A DNA stretch of 64,000 nt from Chitinophaga sp. GbtcB8 (GCF_019091455.1 NZ_JAGXJN010000002.1:248001-312000), one strand, 5' to 3'. Counted from the first letter of the stretch, positions 42,798 through 51,484 are shown. Translations and numbers: made by a program. The notes: generated by a model not told the origin, from the sequence alone.

Positions 42798-45404
42798 TTG
42801 AACAAGGTGTGTACACAGATTAAATTCCACAAATTCATCACCGGCCTTTTTATCTTGTTAATTGCCAGCTGCAGTGCATTCGGCCAAACCTATGGGCTTG
42901 ATTTCCGCAGTCATGAGGTTGTCCAGGATAAGCGCACAGGCCTTGCCATAGGGCAGGAACATGCTTTATGTTTTACCGATAATGTGGAGCTGTCTTTTGA
43001 AGTATCCTTTATACCCAACCAGAAAAATTATTTTGGTTACCTGGTGCGTGTCATCGGCAACGACGGCCGTAATATCGATCTTATTTACGACTACGATAAA
43101 TCGCCGCCCATCCGTCATTTCAGGATTGTGATTGGCGATACCTTTTCCCGCATTGTGTTTGACCTGCCGGGTATTGGCACGCAGGACCAGTGGCACACTT
43201 TCCGCCTGCAGTTCAATAAGGATAAAGGCATGCTGCGCCTGCTGGCCGGCGGCCAAACCTTTGAGCAGCCGCTGCCCCTCAGTAATAAGAACTGTTATAA
43301 GCTGTTCTTTGGCGCCAATGATTACCAGAACTTTAAGAACTCTGATGTACCGCCTATGATGCTGCGTAACATCCGCATCCTGGAAAATAACAGGCTTACC
43401 CATTACTGGCCTTTGAATGAGGCAGATGGCGGCCTGGCTGCAGATTCCGTGGGTAATAGCAATGGCATAGCTACCAATGCGCTGTGGATGAAAAAAATGC
43501 GTACCAACTGGCAGGCCTTGCAGCCGTTCACTATCAATGGCGCTGCCAGCCTGGCTTTTAACCCGGCAGAGGAAACGGTATATATTATTGGGCGCGATTC
43601 TTTATTTCGTTACTCCATTCCCTTAAATAAAATGAGAGCGGATGCGTACAGCACCGGTCCGCAATCTCTTTCTATCAAATACCAGTCGTACTATAACGTT
43701 GTTGATAAAAAGATCTACCTGCTTCCCGTTACCCTGCAGGATATGGCCATCCTGGACCCTGCTACCCTGGCCTGGGATAAGCAGCTGCCGTCGTTTACAG
43801 ATGGTATGAACTACTGCCATTTCAACAAATATTACTCAGCGGCAGACACCGCTTTGTATACCTTTAACGGTTACGGTTTCTTTTTATACAAGAGTAATAT
43901 GTACCGCTATCATATGCCTACCGCCACGGTGCAGCTGATAGATTCATCCAAATCCCAAATGACGCCGCGTTACCTGGCCGCGCTGGGCCCGGCAGCACAT
44001 GGGGCTTATATTATGGGCGGATATGGTAACCCATCCGGCCGGCAGGTGCTGAATCCTAAGAACCTCTATGACCTTAATTATTTTGATGTACGCACCCGCA
44101 CCTTCAAAAAGATCTACGACCTTAAAATAGATACGGAAGAATTTGTATTTGCCAACTCGCTGGTTATTAACGAAGCTGCACATACCTATTACGGGCTGAT
44201 ATTTCCCAAGCATAAATTTGATTCGGAGCTGCAATTGATCCAGGGCTCTTTAACGCAGCCGGCATTCCAGGCCGTGGGGGATAAGATCCCCTATAAGTTC
44301 CATGACATCCGCTCTTATGCAGATGTGTTTTACGATAGTATTGCCAAACGTTTCATTGTACCGGTTTTGTTCTATGATGAAGAAGCCAACCGCACTACTA
44401 TCAGCATGTATTCCTTATATGGCCCGCCCTTGCCGGTACAGGCGCCGGAAGCTGCGCCACGTAACAGCTACACGGGATTAATTGCTTTGGGCGCCGGTGC
44501 TGTATTACTCCTGCTGTGTGCCGGCTGGCAGCTTTACCGCAGGTTCCGGCATAAACAGCCCGCCGTAACAACACCCGTTACACCCACACCCATTCCGCAG
44601 GAGCCTGTTTTACCGGTAACAGCTCTGCAGCCGCAGTTTGATGCTGCATCCACACCGCCTGCAGCCGCCGTACCAGGCCAGGACAAAGTGCTCATCCACC
44701 TGTTCGGAGATTTCCAGGTACGGGATAGCAGCGGGGAGGAGGTCACGAAATTATTTACGCCGCTCATCCGTGAGCTGTTCCTTGTAATATTATTGTACAG
44801 CATCCGCTGGGAGCGGGGCATCAGCTCTGAGAAGCTGAAAGAGCTGCTGTGGTTCGATAAAACCGCTGCCAGCGCGCGTAACAACCGATCCGTAAATATT
44901 GCCAAGCTAAAAAACATCCTGGAAAGGATCGGGTTTATCCGTATTTCCAAGGACACGGGTTACTGGAAAATAGATCTTGATGAAGACAAGGTATATATCG
45001 ATTACAGCCGTTACCTGGGCATTATGCGCGACAAAAGCCAGCTCAATAAACACCGCATGAGCGGCCTGGCAGACATCATTCAGCGGGGCAGCTTTCTCAC
45101 CAACGACGAGCATGAATGGCTGGATGCTTTCAAATCCGAGATCTCCAACGAGATCATAGACACCTACATGCACTTCGCCTCTTCCGTAGACCTGCGCGAA
45201 GACCCTGATTTCCTGATCAAAGTAGCCAACTACATCTACTACTTTGACCCGGTGAATGAAGACACCATGAGCATCAAATGTAAATCCCTGGCTTACCTTG
45301 GCAAACACTCCCTTGCACGCGATACCTTTGAGCATTTCGGCAAAGAGTACAAGCGTTTGTATGGCGAGGATTTTGAAAAGAACTTTCAGGAGATTTTGGA
45401 GTGA
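42798..45404 (+). CDS. Membrane-spanning one-component regulator with SARP/BTAD-like DNA-binding domain
   Basis: The 868 residues form an unusual regulator: an N-terminal signal (FITGLFILLIASCSAFG); a LamG/concanavalin-like domain (about 30-230: YGLDFRSHEVVQ, KLFFGANDYQNFK, LTHYWPLNEADGG); Kelch-like beta-propeller repeats (about 235-550: SLAFNPAEETVYIIG, GAYIMGGYGNPSG); one transmembrane helix (GLIALGAGAVLLLLCAGW, about 557-580); a linker rich in Pro, Ala and Thr; and a cytoplasmic winged helix (VLIHLFGDFQV, RELFLVILLYSIRWERGIS, LKELLWFDKTAASARNNRSV), followed by a BTAD-like helical end. It may sense glycans in the periplasm. The start is a TTG at 42798. It precedes the PQQ/PUL genes in the same direction. 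Confidence 0.8.
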   Translation: MNKVCTQIKFHKFITGLFILLIASCSAFGQTYGLDFRSHEVVQDKRTGLAIGQEHALCFTDNVELSFEVSFIPNQKNYFGYLVRVIGNDGRNIDLIYDYDKSPPIRHFRIVIGDTFSRIVFDLPGIGTQDQWHTFRLQFNKDKGMLRLLAGGQTFEQPLPLSNKNCYKLFFGANDYQNFKNSDVPPMMLRNIRILENNRLTHYWPLNEADGGLAADSVGNSNGIATNALWMKKMRTNWQALQPFTINGAASLAFNPAEETVYIIGRDSLFRYSIPLNKMRADAYSTGPQSLSIKYQSYYNVVDKKIYLLPVTLQDMAILDPATLAWDKQLPSFTDGMNYCHFNKYYSAADTALYTFNGYGFFLYKSNMYRYHMPTATVQLIDSSKSQMTPRYLAALGPAAHGAYIMGGYGNPSGRQVLNPKNLYDLNYFDVRTRTFKKIYDLKIDTEEFVFANSLVINEAAHTYYGLIFPKHKFDSELQLIQGSLTQPAFQAVGDKIPYKFHDIRSYADVFYDSIAKRFIVPVLFYDEEANRTTISMYSLYGPPLPVQAPEAAPRNSYTGLIALGAGAVLLLLCAGWQLYRRFRHKQPAVTTPVTPTPIPQEPVLPVTALQPQFDAASTPPAAAVPGQDKVLIHLFGDFQVRDSSGEEVTKLFTPLIRELFLVILLYSIRWERGISSEKLKELLWFDKTAASARNNRSVNIAKLKNILERIGFIRISKDTGYWKIDLDEDKVYIDYSRYLGIMRDKSQLNKHRMSGLADIIQRGSFLTNDEHEWLDAFKSEISNEIIDTYMHFASSVDLREDPDFLIKVANYIYYFDPVNEDTMSIKCKSLAYLGKHSLARDTFEHFGKEYKRLYGEDFEKNFQEILE

Positions 45405-45481
45405 GGAGCTTATAATTAAACTTTCTTCGTTTGATGTAACACCGCGTAGCTCTCTATTTTGCTTTATTGCTTTCCCGCTTT

Positions 45482-45622
45482 CCCGGAGGTCCAGTAAACG
45501 GGCTGCACCCGCCTGTTATGTAAATCTATTAAGCTATTATATTATCGTATGAGCAGTGGATTGCTATTAAACATATCAAGCGTATCACGCCGGGCAAAGG
45601 CCCGTTTATCCGGACCTTCGGG
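45482..45622 (-). repeat. Structured inverted-arm element, copy C
   Basis: Minus-strand orientation. Arms CCCGGAGGTCC plus TAAACGGG (45482-45502) and CCCGTTTATCCGGACCTTCG (45601-45620) are complementary with a small bulge. Inside, the reverse complement carries CCTTTGCCCGGCGT with CGCTTGA (45576-45600), TACGA, and AACAGGCGGGTGCAG (45503-45517). It faces away from copy B, from which it is separated by about 150 bp. Confidence 0.75.
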
Positions 45623-45770
45623 GCCCGCGTAGATCAGAGCGATCGAGGGCCCTGGGGAAACATTCTCCATCACTATCCCGTAATTACTTGTGATTAAGGA
45701 TTATTTCATTACCTGCATCTATCTCAGTATTGCAATCGCTGGGGTTCCTCACTGTTTCCTCTTGGGGTAG

Positions 45771-45916
45771 TTCTTCCGCGGATCCGAGCTGCGAACCTTT
45801 GCCCGGCGTGATTCGCTTGACAGCGCCCCATTACCCCCCTTAGCCCGTACGACCCTCCAAAGTCCAATAGACATTCAAAACAGGCGGGTGCAGTTCGCAG
45901 CCGGATCTGCGGAGAA
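45771..45916 (+). repeat. Structured inverted-arm element, copy B
   Basis: The left arm 45771-45795 (ends GATCCGAGCTGCGAA) pairs with the right arm 45894-45916 (starts TTCGCAGCCGGATC), with two bulges and one mismatch. Conserved motifs CCTTTGCCCGGCGT and CGCTTGA fill 45796-45820, TACGA 45848-45852, AACAGGCGGGTGCAG 45879-45893. The right arm merges into the first unit of the tandem array. Confidence 0.78.
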
Positions 45917-46140
45917 CGATCCACTTAAAAAACTAAGCATCATACAGTTTGCTCCCAGTGATCTGCGGAGAAAGATCTACCTTAAAAAATTAACCCTCAT
46001 ACAGTTTGCAACCAGTGACCCACAGAAGACAATCCCCTGGAAATATAATCATCATACAGTTTACACCCAGTGACTCACAAAAGACAATTCCCCTAAAAAT
46101 GTACATCATACAGTTTACTGCAATGATCCACAGAGTACCC
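45904..46140 (+). repeat. Degenerate 53-57 bp tandem repeat array
   Basis: Units begin at 45904, 45960, 46017, 46072 and (partial) 46125. Each opens with a GATCTGCGGAGAA-like or GACCCACAGAAGA-like block, and the first four carry a (CA)TCATACAGTTT block and end with CAGTG or a variant of it. Similarity falls from the first two units to the later ones. Units 1 and 2 both contain the sequence used as the right arm of copy B. Confidence 0.75.
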
Positions 46141-46239
46141 ACAAAAAAGAAATTTGCATAACCCACAGCAAATCCCCCATTCGCTTCGCTCATTCGCTCC
46201 CCTCCGCTCATCCGTCATTACAACCGCTCACTAATGCCG

Positions 46240-46263
46240 TTAACAGTAATTAACACCATTAAC
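46240..46263. promoter_or_regulatory. Phased TTAAC repeats upstream of the PQQ dehydrogenase
   Basis: TTAAC occurs at 46240-46244, 46250-46254 and 46259-46263, steps of 10 and 9 bp, with TTAAT following at 46271. Direct repeats at one-turn spacing are the usual binding pattern of SARP/OmpR-type winged helices, such as that in the regulator encoded upstream. Confidence 0.4.
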
Positions 46264-46385
46264 CCCGCTATTAATCCTTTATTAGTTCTTTATTAAGGCT
46301 CCCCGGTTAATTTTACCCCCGCCTTCATTGGCAAACCATTAAAGTCACGCAGGACTATTAACGCTAAAATTCCACGTCATTTTTT

Positions 46386-48629
46386 ATGCGCCTGAAGCAG
46401 AGAGGTATTTCAAAAGTATGGGTAGTACTGGTTTTGTTTGCCTGTAATGTAACCGTAAAAAGCGGCAGGCATACCAGCTGGCAGCAATACGGCGGCGGCG
46501 CGGATCAGTCCAGGTTTATGGAGCTGAAACAGCTCACAAAAGCCAATGTGAGTCAGCTGCAGGTAGCCTGGAGCTATCCCACAGCGGACAGTGTACAATA
46601 CCTGTTCAGCCCTGTGATCATTGATACTGTAATGTACCTGCTGGCAAAAAATAATTCGCTGGTAGCGCTGAATGCAGCTACAGGCAAAGAGCTGTGGATC
46701 CATGCCAACCTGGGAGGTATTACCTGGCGCGGGATCAACTACTGGGAAAGTAAAGATAAAAAGGACCGGCGCCTGATCTTTTGCCTCAACAATACGTTGC
46801 AGGAAATTGATGCAGCCACGGGAAAGTCTATAGCCAATTTTGGTACTAATGGGTATGTATCGCTGAAAGAAGGGTTGGGACGTGATCCCAATACTTTCTC
46901 GCGGGTACAAAGCACTACACCGGGGGCGGTGTTTGAGGACCTGATCCTGCTGGGCTCTTCGCCCGGGGAAAACCTGTTCTCAGCACCAGGACATGTCAGG
47001 GCATACAGCATCATCACGGGTAAGCTGGAATGGGTATTCCACACCATTCCGCATCCGGGTGAGTACGGCTATGATACCTGGCCTAAAGATGCTTACAAAT
47101 ATGTAGGCGGTGTAAACACCTGGGGCGAAATATCGGTAGACGCTCAACGCGGCATCGCATATTTTCCCGTAGGCTCGCCCACATACGATTACTACGGCGC
47201 CGACCGTGCCGGCAGTAATTTGTTCGGTAACTGTTTGCTGGCGCTGGATGCACGCACGGGAAAACGTTTATGGCATTACCAAACCGTGCATCATGATCTG
47301 TGGGACTATGACCTTACCGCAGCACCGCAGCTCATTAGGGTAAGGCATGAAGGAAAGTGGGTAGATGCCGTGGCCCAGGCCACCAAGCAGGGTTTCCTGT
47401 TTGTGTTTGACCGTGTAACCGGGCAGCCCTTATGGCCTGTTGAAGAACGGCCCGTGCCTTCCAGCGATATGCCGGGCGAAGAAACCTGGCCTACGCAGCC
47501 GGTGCCCACAGTGATACCGCCTTTTACGCGGCATGTGGTGAGAAAGGATGATCTCAATCCTTACTTTACGCCGGAGCAAAAGCAGCACTGGGAGAAGCGC
47601 ATCGCCGCAGCACGCACGGGTTTATTCACCCCGCCATCTGACCAATACGAAACCATGGTTATACCGGGAGCAACAGGAGGGGCCAACTTAGGCAACTCCG
47701 CTGCTAACCCGGAAGCAGGGCTGGTGTATGTAGCCAGCATGGATTACGCATCAGTATTCAAGCTGGAAAAACTTATGCCCAATGAAGGGCCTATGACAGC
47801 CGCCCGCAACAACCGCGCACAGGCTGTATACGCGCAGTATTGCCAGTCGTGCCACGGCGCTAACCGCGGTGGTGGCTTAGGCCCATCATTATTGAACCTG
47901 GGTGCCCGCGTACCGCTGGAGAATTTTAAAACCATCCTGGCCACCGGGAAAGGACAAATGCCCGGCTTTCAGCATATAGATGAAAAGAGTGTAACAGACC
48001 TGTATGGTTTTCTGGCAGGCATTCAAAGTAATGAGGCCATGCGTGCCCGTCCGCCGAAGCCTGAACCGGTAATGCCGGCCGGTCCGGTAGTAGCTTCCGG
48101 TGGAATGGCAGTACCGGACAGTATTACAGGGCGTTCATCAAAAATGATGCGCACATACCCGGAAGGCGTGAAGGCGCCGGAAGATCATTACACCACGGAT
48201 TATGGTTTACAGTATTCCAATTTAATGAGCCCCCTGTGGTCGTCCATTACGGCATATGATCTGAACACCGGCACCGTAAAGTGGCGGGCGCCTTTAGGGC
48301 AGGACGAGCGCATAACAAAGCTGGGCGGCAAGGGCACTGGTATTCCCATTGGCTCCCAGCGTAAGGGTATGATCGTTACCAGCACAGGATTATTGTTTGC
48401 TACCGCTAAAGGTGGCAGGCTGTATGCCTTTGATGCAGATAACGGCCAGGTATTATGGACCGGCAACCTATCCTGGGAAACCCAGGGCTTGCCCGCTATG
48501 TACCAGGTTAAAGGACGCCAGTACATTGTAGTAAGTGCCAATGCACCTTTCACGAATGAAACAATTGACAGATCAAACGCCCCGGGCGCATTGCCCCGGA
48601 GTTATGTAGTATATGCATTACCCGATTAA
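46386..48629 (+). CDS. PQQ-dependent dehydrogenase with inserted cytochrome c domain
   Basis: A 747-residue periplasmic quinoprotein. N-terminal lipobox-like LVLFACNV (Cys20) suggests membrane anchoring. PQQ propeller blades occur at VVALNAATGKELW-type segments (SLVALNAATGKELWIH, CLLALDARTGKRLWHYQTV, RLYAFDADNGQVLWTG), and HHDLWDYDLTAAPQL is typical of the active-site region. A cytochrome c domain with CQSCHGANRGGG (Cys486, Cys489, His490) is inserted between blades. It should oxidise a sugar or alcohol and pass electrons to cytochromes. It heads a gene row with a TIM-barrel isomerase and a DUF1080 protein. Confidence 0.9.
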   Translation: MRLKQRGISKVWVVLVLFACNVTVKSGRHTSWQQYGGGADQSRFMELKQLTKANVSQLQVAWSYPTADSVQYLFSPVIIDTVMYLLAKNNSLVALNAATGKELWIHANLGGITWRGINYWESKDKKDRRLIFCLNNTLQEIDAATGKSIANFGTNGYVSLKEGLGRDPNTFSRVQSTTPGAVFEDLILLGSSPGENLFSAPGHVRAYSIITGKLEWVFHTIPHPGEYGYDTWPKDAYKYVGGVNTWGEISVDAQRGIAYFPVGSPTYDYYGADRAGSNLFGNCLLALDARTGKRLWHYQTVHHDLWDYDLTAAPQLIRVRHEGKWVDAVAQATKQGFLFVFDRVTGQPLWPVEERPVPSSDMPGEETWPTQPVPTVIPPFTRHVVRKDDLNPYFTPEQKQHWEKRIAAARTGLFTPPSDQYETMVIPGATGGANLGNSAANPEAGLVYVASMDYASVFKLEKLMPNEGPMTAARNNRAQAVYAQYCQSCHGANRGGGLGPSLLNLGARVPLENFKTILATGKGQMPGFQHIDEKSVTDLYGFLAGIQSNEAMRARPPKPEPVMPAGPVVASGGMAVPDSITGRSSKMMRTYPEGVKAPEDHYTTDYGLQYSNLMSPLWSSITAYDLNTGTVKWRAPLGQDERITKLGGKGTGIPIGSQRKGMIVTSTGLLFATAKGGRLYAFDADNGQVLWTGNLSWETQGLPAMYQVKGRQYIVVSANAPFTNETIDRSNAPGALPRSYVVYALPD

Positions 48630-48650
48630 TGTGTACATCAATTTTACGCT

Positions 48651-49553
48651 ATGAACAGAAAAGCCTTCATCATCCAATCCTCAGGCCTGTTGTTATCCGT
48701 ATGGGTATCTTCTTCGCTGCCTGTTTTTGCGGGCCGCAAAGATAAAATGGACCGCATCGGTATGGGCACCGTATTGTTCCGCTATCGTTTTAAACAAACC
48801 CGTCCTAAAGAGATCTCCACTATCAAGAACGAGCTCACCCTGACAGCTGTGCCGGCGTATTATAAAGAACGTTTCAATATCCGCAACCTGGAGTTCTGGA
48901 GCAATCATTTTGAATCGCTGGAAAAGCCTTACCTGTCTATGCTCAAGGATCGTATTAAAGCAGCCGGCAGCCGTTTGGTGAATGTGCAGGTAGATAGCAG
49001 CTACGATCTTGCAGCGGTTGATGAAACAGAACGCCAGCGCAGCATGGCGCATGTAAAAGAATGGCTGGATGCGGTGGCTTATGTTGGCTCAGCTTGTGTG
49101 CGTGTAAACCCCGGCAGAGCAGGCGGCTCCCTGGAAAAGAGCATAACCTCCATGAAAGAAATTAACCGCTACGCCAAAAGCAAAAAACTGGTGCTGCTCA
49201 CTGAAAATCACTTTGGAATTGAAATGAACCCGGACACGCATATACGAATTGTAAAAGAAGCAGGCCCCGGCAATATTTATACACTCCCGGATTTTGGTAA
49301 CTATCCTGTGAAAAGCATGTTTGCCTCCCTTGAAAAAATAATGCCGTACGCATATCTCATCTCCGCCAAGGTCATGAAGTTTAATGAACAAATGCAGCAT
49401 ACCTCCTACGATTTCGATAAATGCGTGCAGCTGGCGGAGCAGCATGGCTTCAAGGGCATTTACTCCGCAGAGCAATGGAGCCCGGAGTTCCAGGATGCGG
49501 ATTATGAAAAAATAGGCGATTGGTTAATTGAACACGTGAAGAATAATATATGA
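48651..49553 (+). CDS. Sugar isomerase/epimerase-like TIM-barrel protein
   Basis: A 300-residue exported protein with a signal-type N-terminus (AFIIQSSGLLLSVWVSSSLP) preceding an AP-endonuclease-2/xylose-isomerase-like TIM barrel. Conserved barrel segments are LVNVQVDSSYDLA, ACVRVNPGRAGG, KLVLLTENHFGIEMNPD (metal ligand Glu) and GNIYTLPDFGNYPVKSM (Asp), then YLISAKVMKFNE. Such secreted proteins are now linked to 3-keto-sugar processing in Bacteroidota, which would suit the adjacent dehydrogenase. The next gene overlaps by 4 bp. Confidence 0.85.
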   Translation: MNRKAFIIQSSGLLLSVWVSSSLPVFAGRKDKMDRIGMGTVLFRYRFKQTRPKEISTIKNELTLTAVPAYYKERFNIRNLEFWSNHFESLEKPYLSMLKDRIKAAGSRLVNVQVDSSYDLAAVDETERQRSMAHVKEWLDAVAYVGSACVRVNPGRAGGSLEKSITSMKEINRYAKSKKLVLLTENHFGIEMNPDTHIRIVKEAGPGNIYTLPDFGNYPVKSMFASLEKIMPYAYLISAKVMKFNEQMQHTSYDFDKCVQLAEQHGFKGIYSAEQWSPEFQDADYEKIGDWLIEHVKNNI

Positions 49554-51433
49554 GAGTGGTCATTATCCTGTTACTACTGGCGCTAAGCGCACATGCACAA
49601 ACCGGGCAAAGTTTTGTACCGGATGGCACATTCAGCGGTTCCGTATTAGGCCCATGGCATGGGTTAGGTGCTGCAAAGTGGCAGGCGCAGAACGGCACAC
49701 TCACGGGTACGGCTAATGGAAACAGCGGCTGGCTGGTGCTGGATAGCAGCTATCAGGATGCCGGCCTGCATGCACAGTTCAAATGTACGCCCGGTACAGA
49801 AGCCGGTTTCCTGTTCCGTATGGAAACAAGGAACGACAGCATTAAAGGGGTGCTGGTATCCATAAAAGACAGCGGTATCATAATATATAGCATAGTGCTT
49901 AACACGCAGGGTAAAGAGCTGTTGCGTGAGCCATTACGTTCCGCCGGCAGCATTGTGCGCCTGGCGCCGCCGCCAGATCCGCGGGGCAGCAGCAATAACA
50001 ATAATAACAACCGTAACCGCCGTGCTGGCGGACCGGAGCTGCCTTTACAACGCCCGGAAACGGCCTTGCGCCCTAATGACTGGAACACAATTGAAATATT
50101 TATAGATGCCAGCATCATCCGTACTTTCCTGAATGATGGCCGTGAATTGGGCGCCGCTGCTGACGATGCAGGACTTTATGGCCCCATAGCCCTGTACGTA
50201 AGCAACGGTACAGCGCAGTTTAAAACAATAGGCTGGAAGGACCTGGCTCAAAAGATCATCCCCCAAGAAGCTACCGGACCGCGTTTCCAGGTACAGCGTA
50301 TTAGTGATATGTATTATTCCTGGGGCGCTGCAGCAGCAGACTTTAATAAAGATGGGTATACCGATATTGTGGCCGGTCCTTACATTTACTTTGGCCCGGA
50401 TTATACCCGTCTGCGGGAAATTTTTCCCGCCTCAGCCTACAATCCTTCCAAAGAGTTTACAGAAATTAATTGCCAGTATACTTACGATTTCAATGCCGAC
50501 GGGTGGCCGGATATTTTTACCGGCCCGCCGCGTGCCACCGTGTACCTCAATCCCAAAGGGGCTTCCCGCCGCTGGGATAAGTTTGAGGTGATCCCCTCCG
50601 TGCAAACAGAGATCACCGTGTTCAGGGATCTTGATGGCGATGGTAAACCGGAGCTGGTATATGGCGCAGAAGGTACGCTGCGTTATGCCAAACCCGATCC
50701 CGCAGATCCTGCCAAACCCTGGGTGCCGCATATTATTTCCGGCAATGGGTATATGATGGGCCACGGTATTGGTACCGGCGACATTAACGGCGACGGGCGT
50801 ACGGACATTGTAAATCCCAACGGCTGGTGGGAGCAGCCGGTTACGGACAATGGCCGGCCATGGTCCTATCATCCCGCAGCCCTGGCGCGTTATGGCCACC
50901 GCAGCACCGGTGCAGGTGGCGCAGTAATGGCAGTATATGATGTAAATGGCGATGGGAAGAATGATGTGGTTACCAGCCTCAATGCACATGGTTTTGGCCT
51001 GGCCTGGTTTGAACAAACGCAGGATAGCAGGGGCAGCATCACTTTTACGCAGCATCTCATCATGGACGATTACAGCAGCAAAAATGCAGGCGGCGTAACT
51101 TTTTCCCAGATCCACGGCACTACTGCCGCAGATGTGGATGGCGATGGCATCCCGGATTTTATTGCCGGTAAACGTTACTGGTCGCACCTGGACAATTACT
51201 TTGACCCGGACCCTTACGGCGCACCGGTGCTGTACTGGTTCCGCACTGTGCGCGATCCCAAAGCACCCGGCGGCGCTACGTTTGTACCAGAGCTGGTGCA
51301 TAACCGTTCCGGCGCAGGCTCAGATATCCTGGCAGCAGACCTGGATAAGGATGGGAGAGTGGAGATCATCACCTCCACAGACCGGGGAACTTTCATTTTC
51401 TGGAATAAAGGAAATAAGATCGATCATAAATAA
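49550..51433 (+). CDS. DUF1080 plus FG-GAP/VCBS repeat secreted protein
   Basis: A 627-residue secreted protein (signal MRVVIILLLLALSAHAQ). Residues about 20-230 form a concanavalin-like DUF1080 domain (3-keto-disaccharide hydrolase family, GTEAGFLFRMETRND, LRPNDWNTIEIFIDA). An unusual low-complexity insert rich in Pro, Asn and Arg lies near residues 140-165. The rest is FG-GAP/VCBS propeller repeats with calcium-loop Asp patterns (ADFNKDGYTDIVAG, YDFNADGWPDIFTGP, GDINGDGRTDIVNPNG, VDGDGIPDFIAG). It is translationally coupled to the TIM-barrel gene. It probably cleaves or binds an oxidised glycoside. Confidence 0.85.
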   Translation: MRVVIILLLLALSAHAQTGQSFVPDGTFSGSVLGPWHGLGAAKWQAQNGTLTGTANGNSGWLVLDSSYQDAGLHAQFKCTPGTEAGFLFRMETRNDSIKGVLVSIKDSGIIIYSIVLNTQGKELLREPLRSAGSIVRLAPPPDPRGSSNNNNNNRNRRAGGPELPLQRPETALRPNDWNTIEIFIDASIIRTFLNDGRELGAAADDAGLYGPIALYVSNGTAQFKTIGWKDLAQKIIPQEATGPRFQVQRISDMYYSWGAAAADFNKDGYTDIVAGPYIYFGPDYTRLREIFPASAYNPSKEFTEINCQYTYDFNADGWPDIFTGPPRATVYLNPKGASRRWDKFEVIPSVQTEITVFRDLDGDGKPELVYGAEGTLRYAKPDPADPAKPWVPHIISGNGYMMGHGIGTGDINGDGRTDIVNPNGWWEQPVTDNGRPWSYHPAALARYGHRSTGAGGAVMAVYDVNGDGKNDVVTSLNAHGFGLAWFEQTQDSRGSITFTQHLIMDDYSSKNAGGVTFSQIHGTTAADVDGDGIPDFIAGKRYWSHLDNYFDPDPYGAPVLYWFRTVRDPKAPGGATFVPELVHNRSGAGSDILAADLDKDGRVEIITSTDRGTFIFWNKGNKIDHK

Positions 51434-51484
51434 AAATAAACCGTGTGGGTTAAATGACGCGGCAAAAAAACAATAATCGGCCCC

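Larger units (their letters stand above)
45405..46385. other. Repeat-rich intergenic region
   Basis: Almost 1 kb without a credible gene. It contains inverted-arm elements C (45482-45622) and B (45771-45916), a four- to five-unit degenerate tandem repeat (45904-46140), and phased TTAAC repeats (46240-46263) ahead of the PQQ dehydrogenase gene. Part of it must be the promoter of the downstream operon. Confidence 0.8.

Noticed and set aside
45482..45916. Integron attC sites
   Set aside because: attC sites keep short conserved triplets at the base and variable interiors; here the base is variable and the interior conserved, and no integron integrase or cassette genes are seen.
45888..46073. Open frame of 61 codons across the tandem repeat
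   Set aside because: The peptide merely reflects the near-57-bp period (about 19 codons); it starts inside element B and has no family match or start signal.
45904..46140. Possible CRISPR array
   Set aside because: The repeating unit is contiguous, degenerate along its full 53-57 bp and has no unique spacers between conserved repeats; no cas genes are near.
50432..51301. 289-codon minus-strand frame inside the FG-GAP gene
   Set aside because: It is the mirror of a regular repeat-coding sequence, with composition of a shadow frame and no motif.
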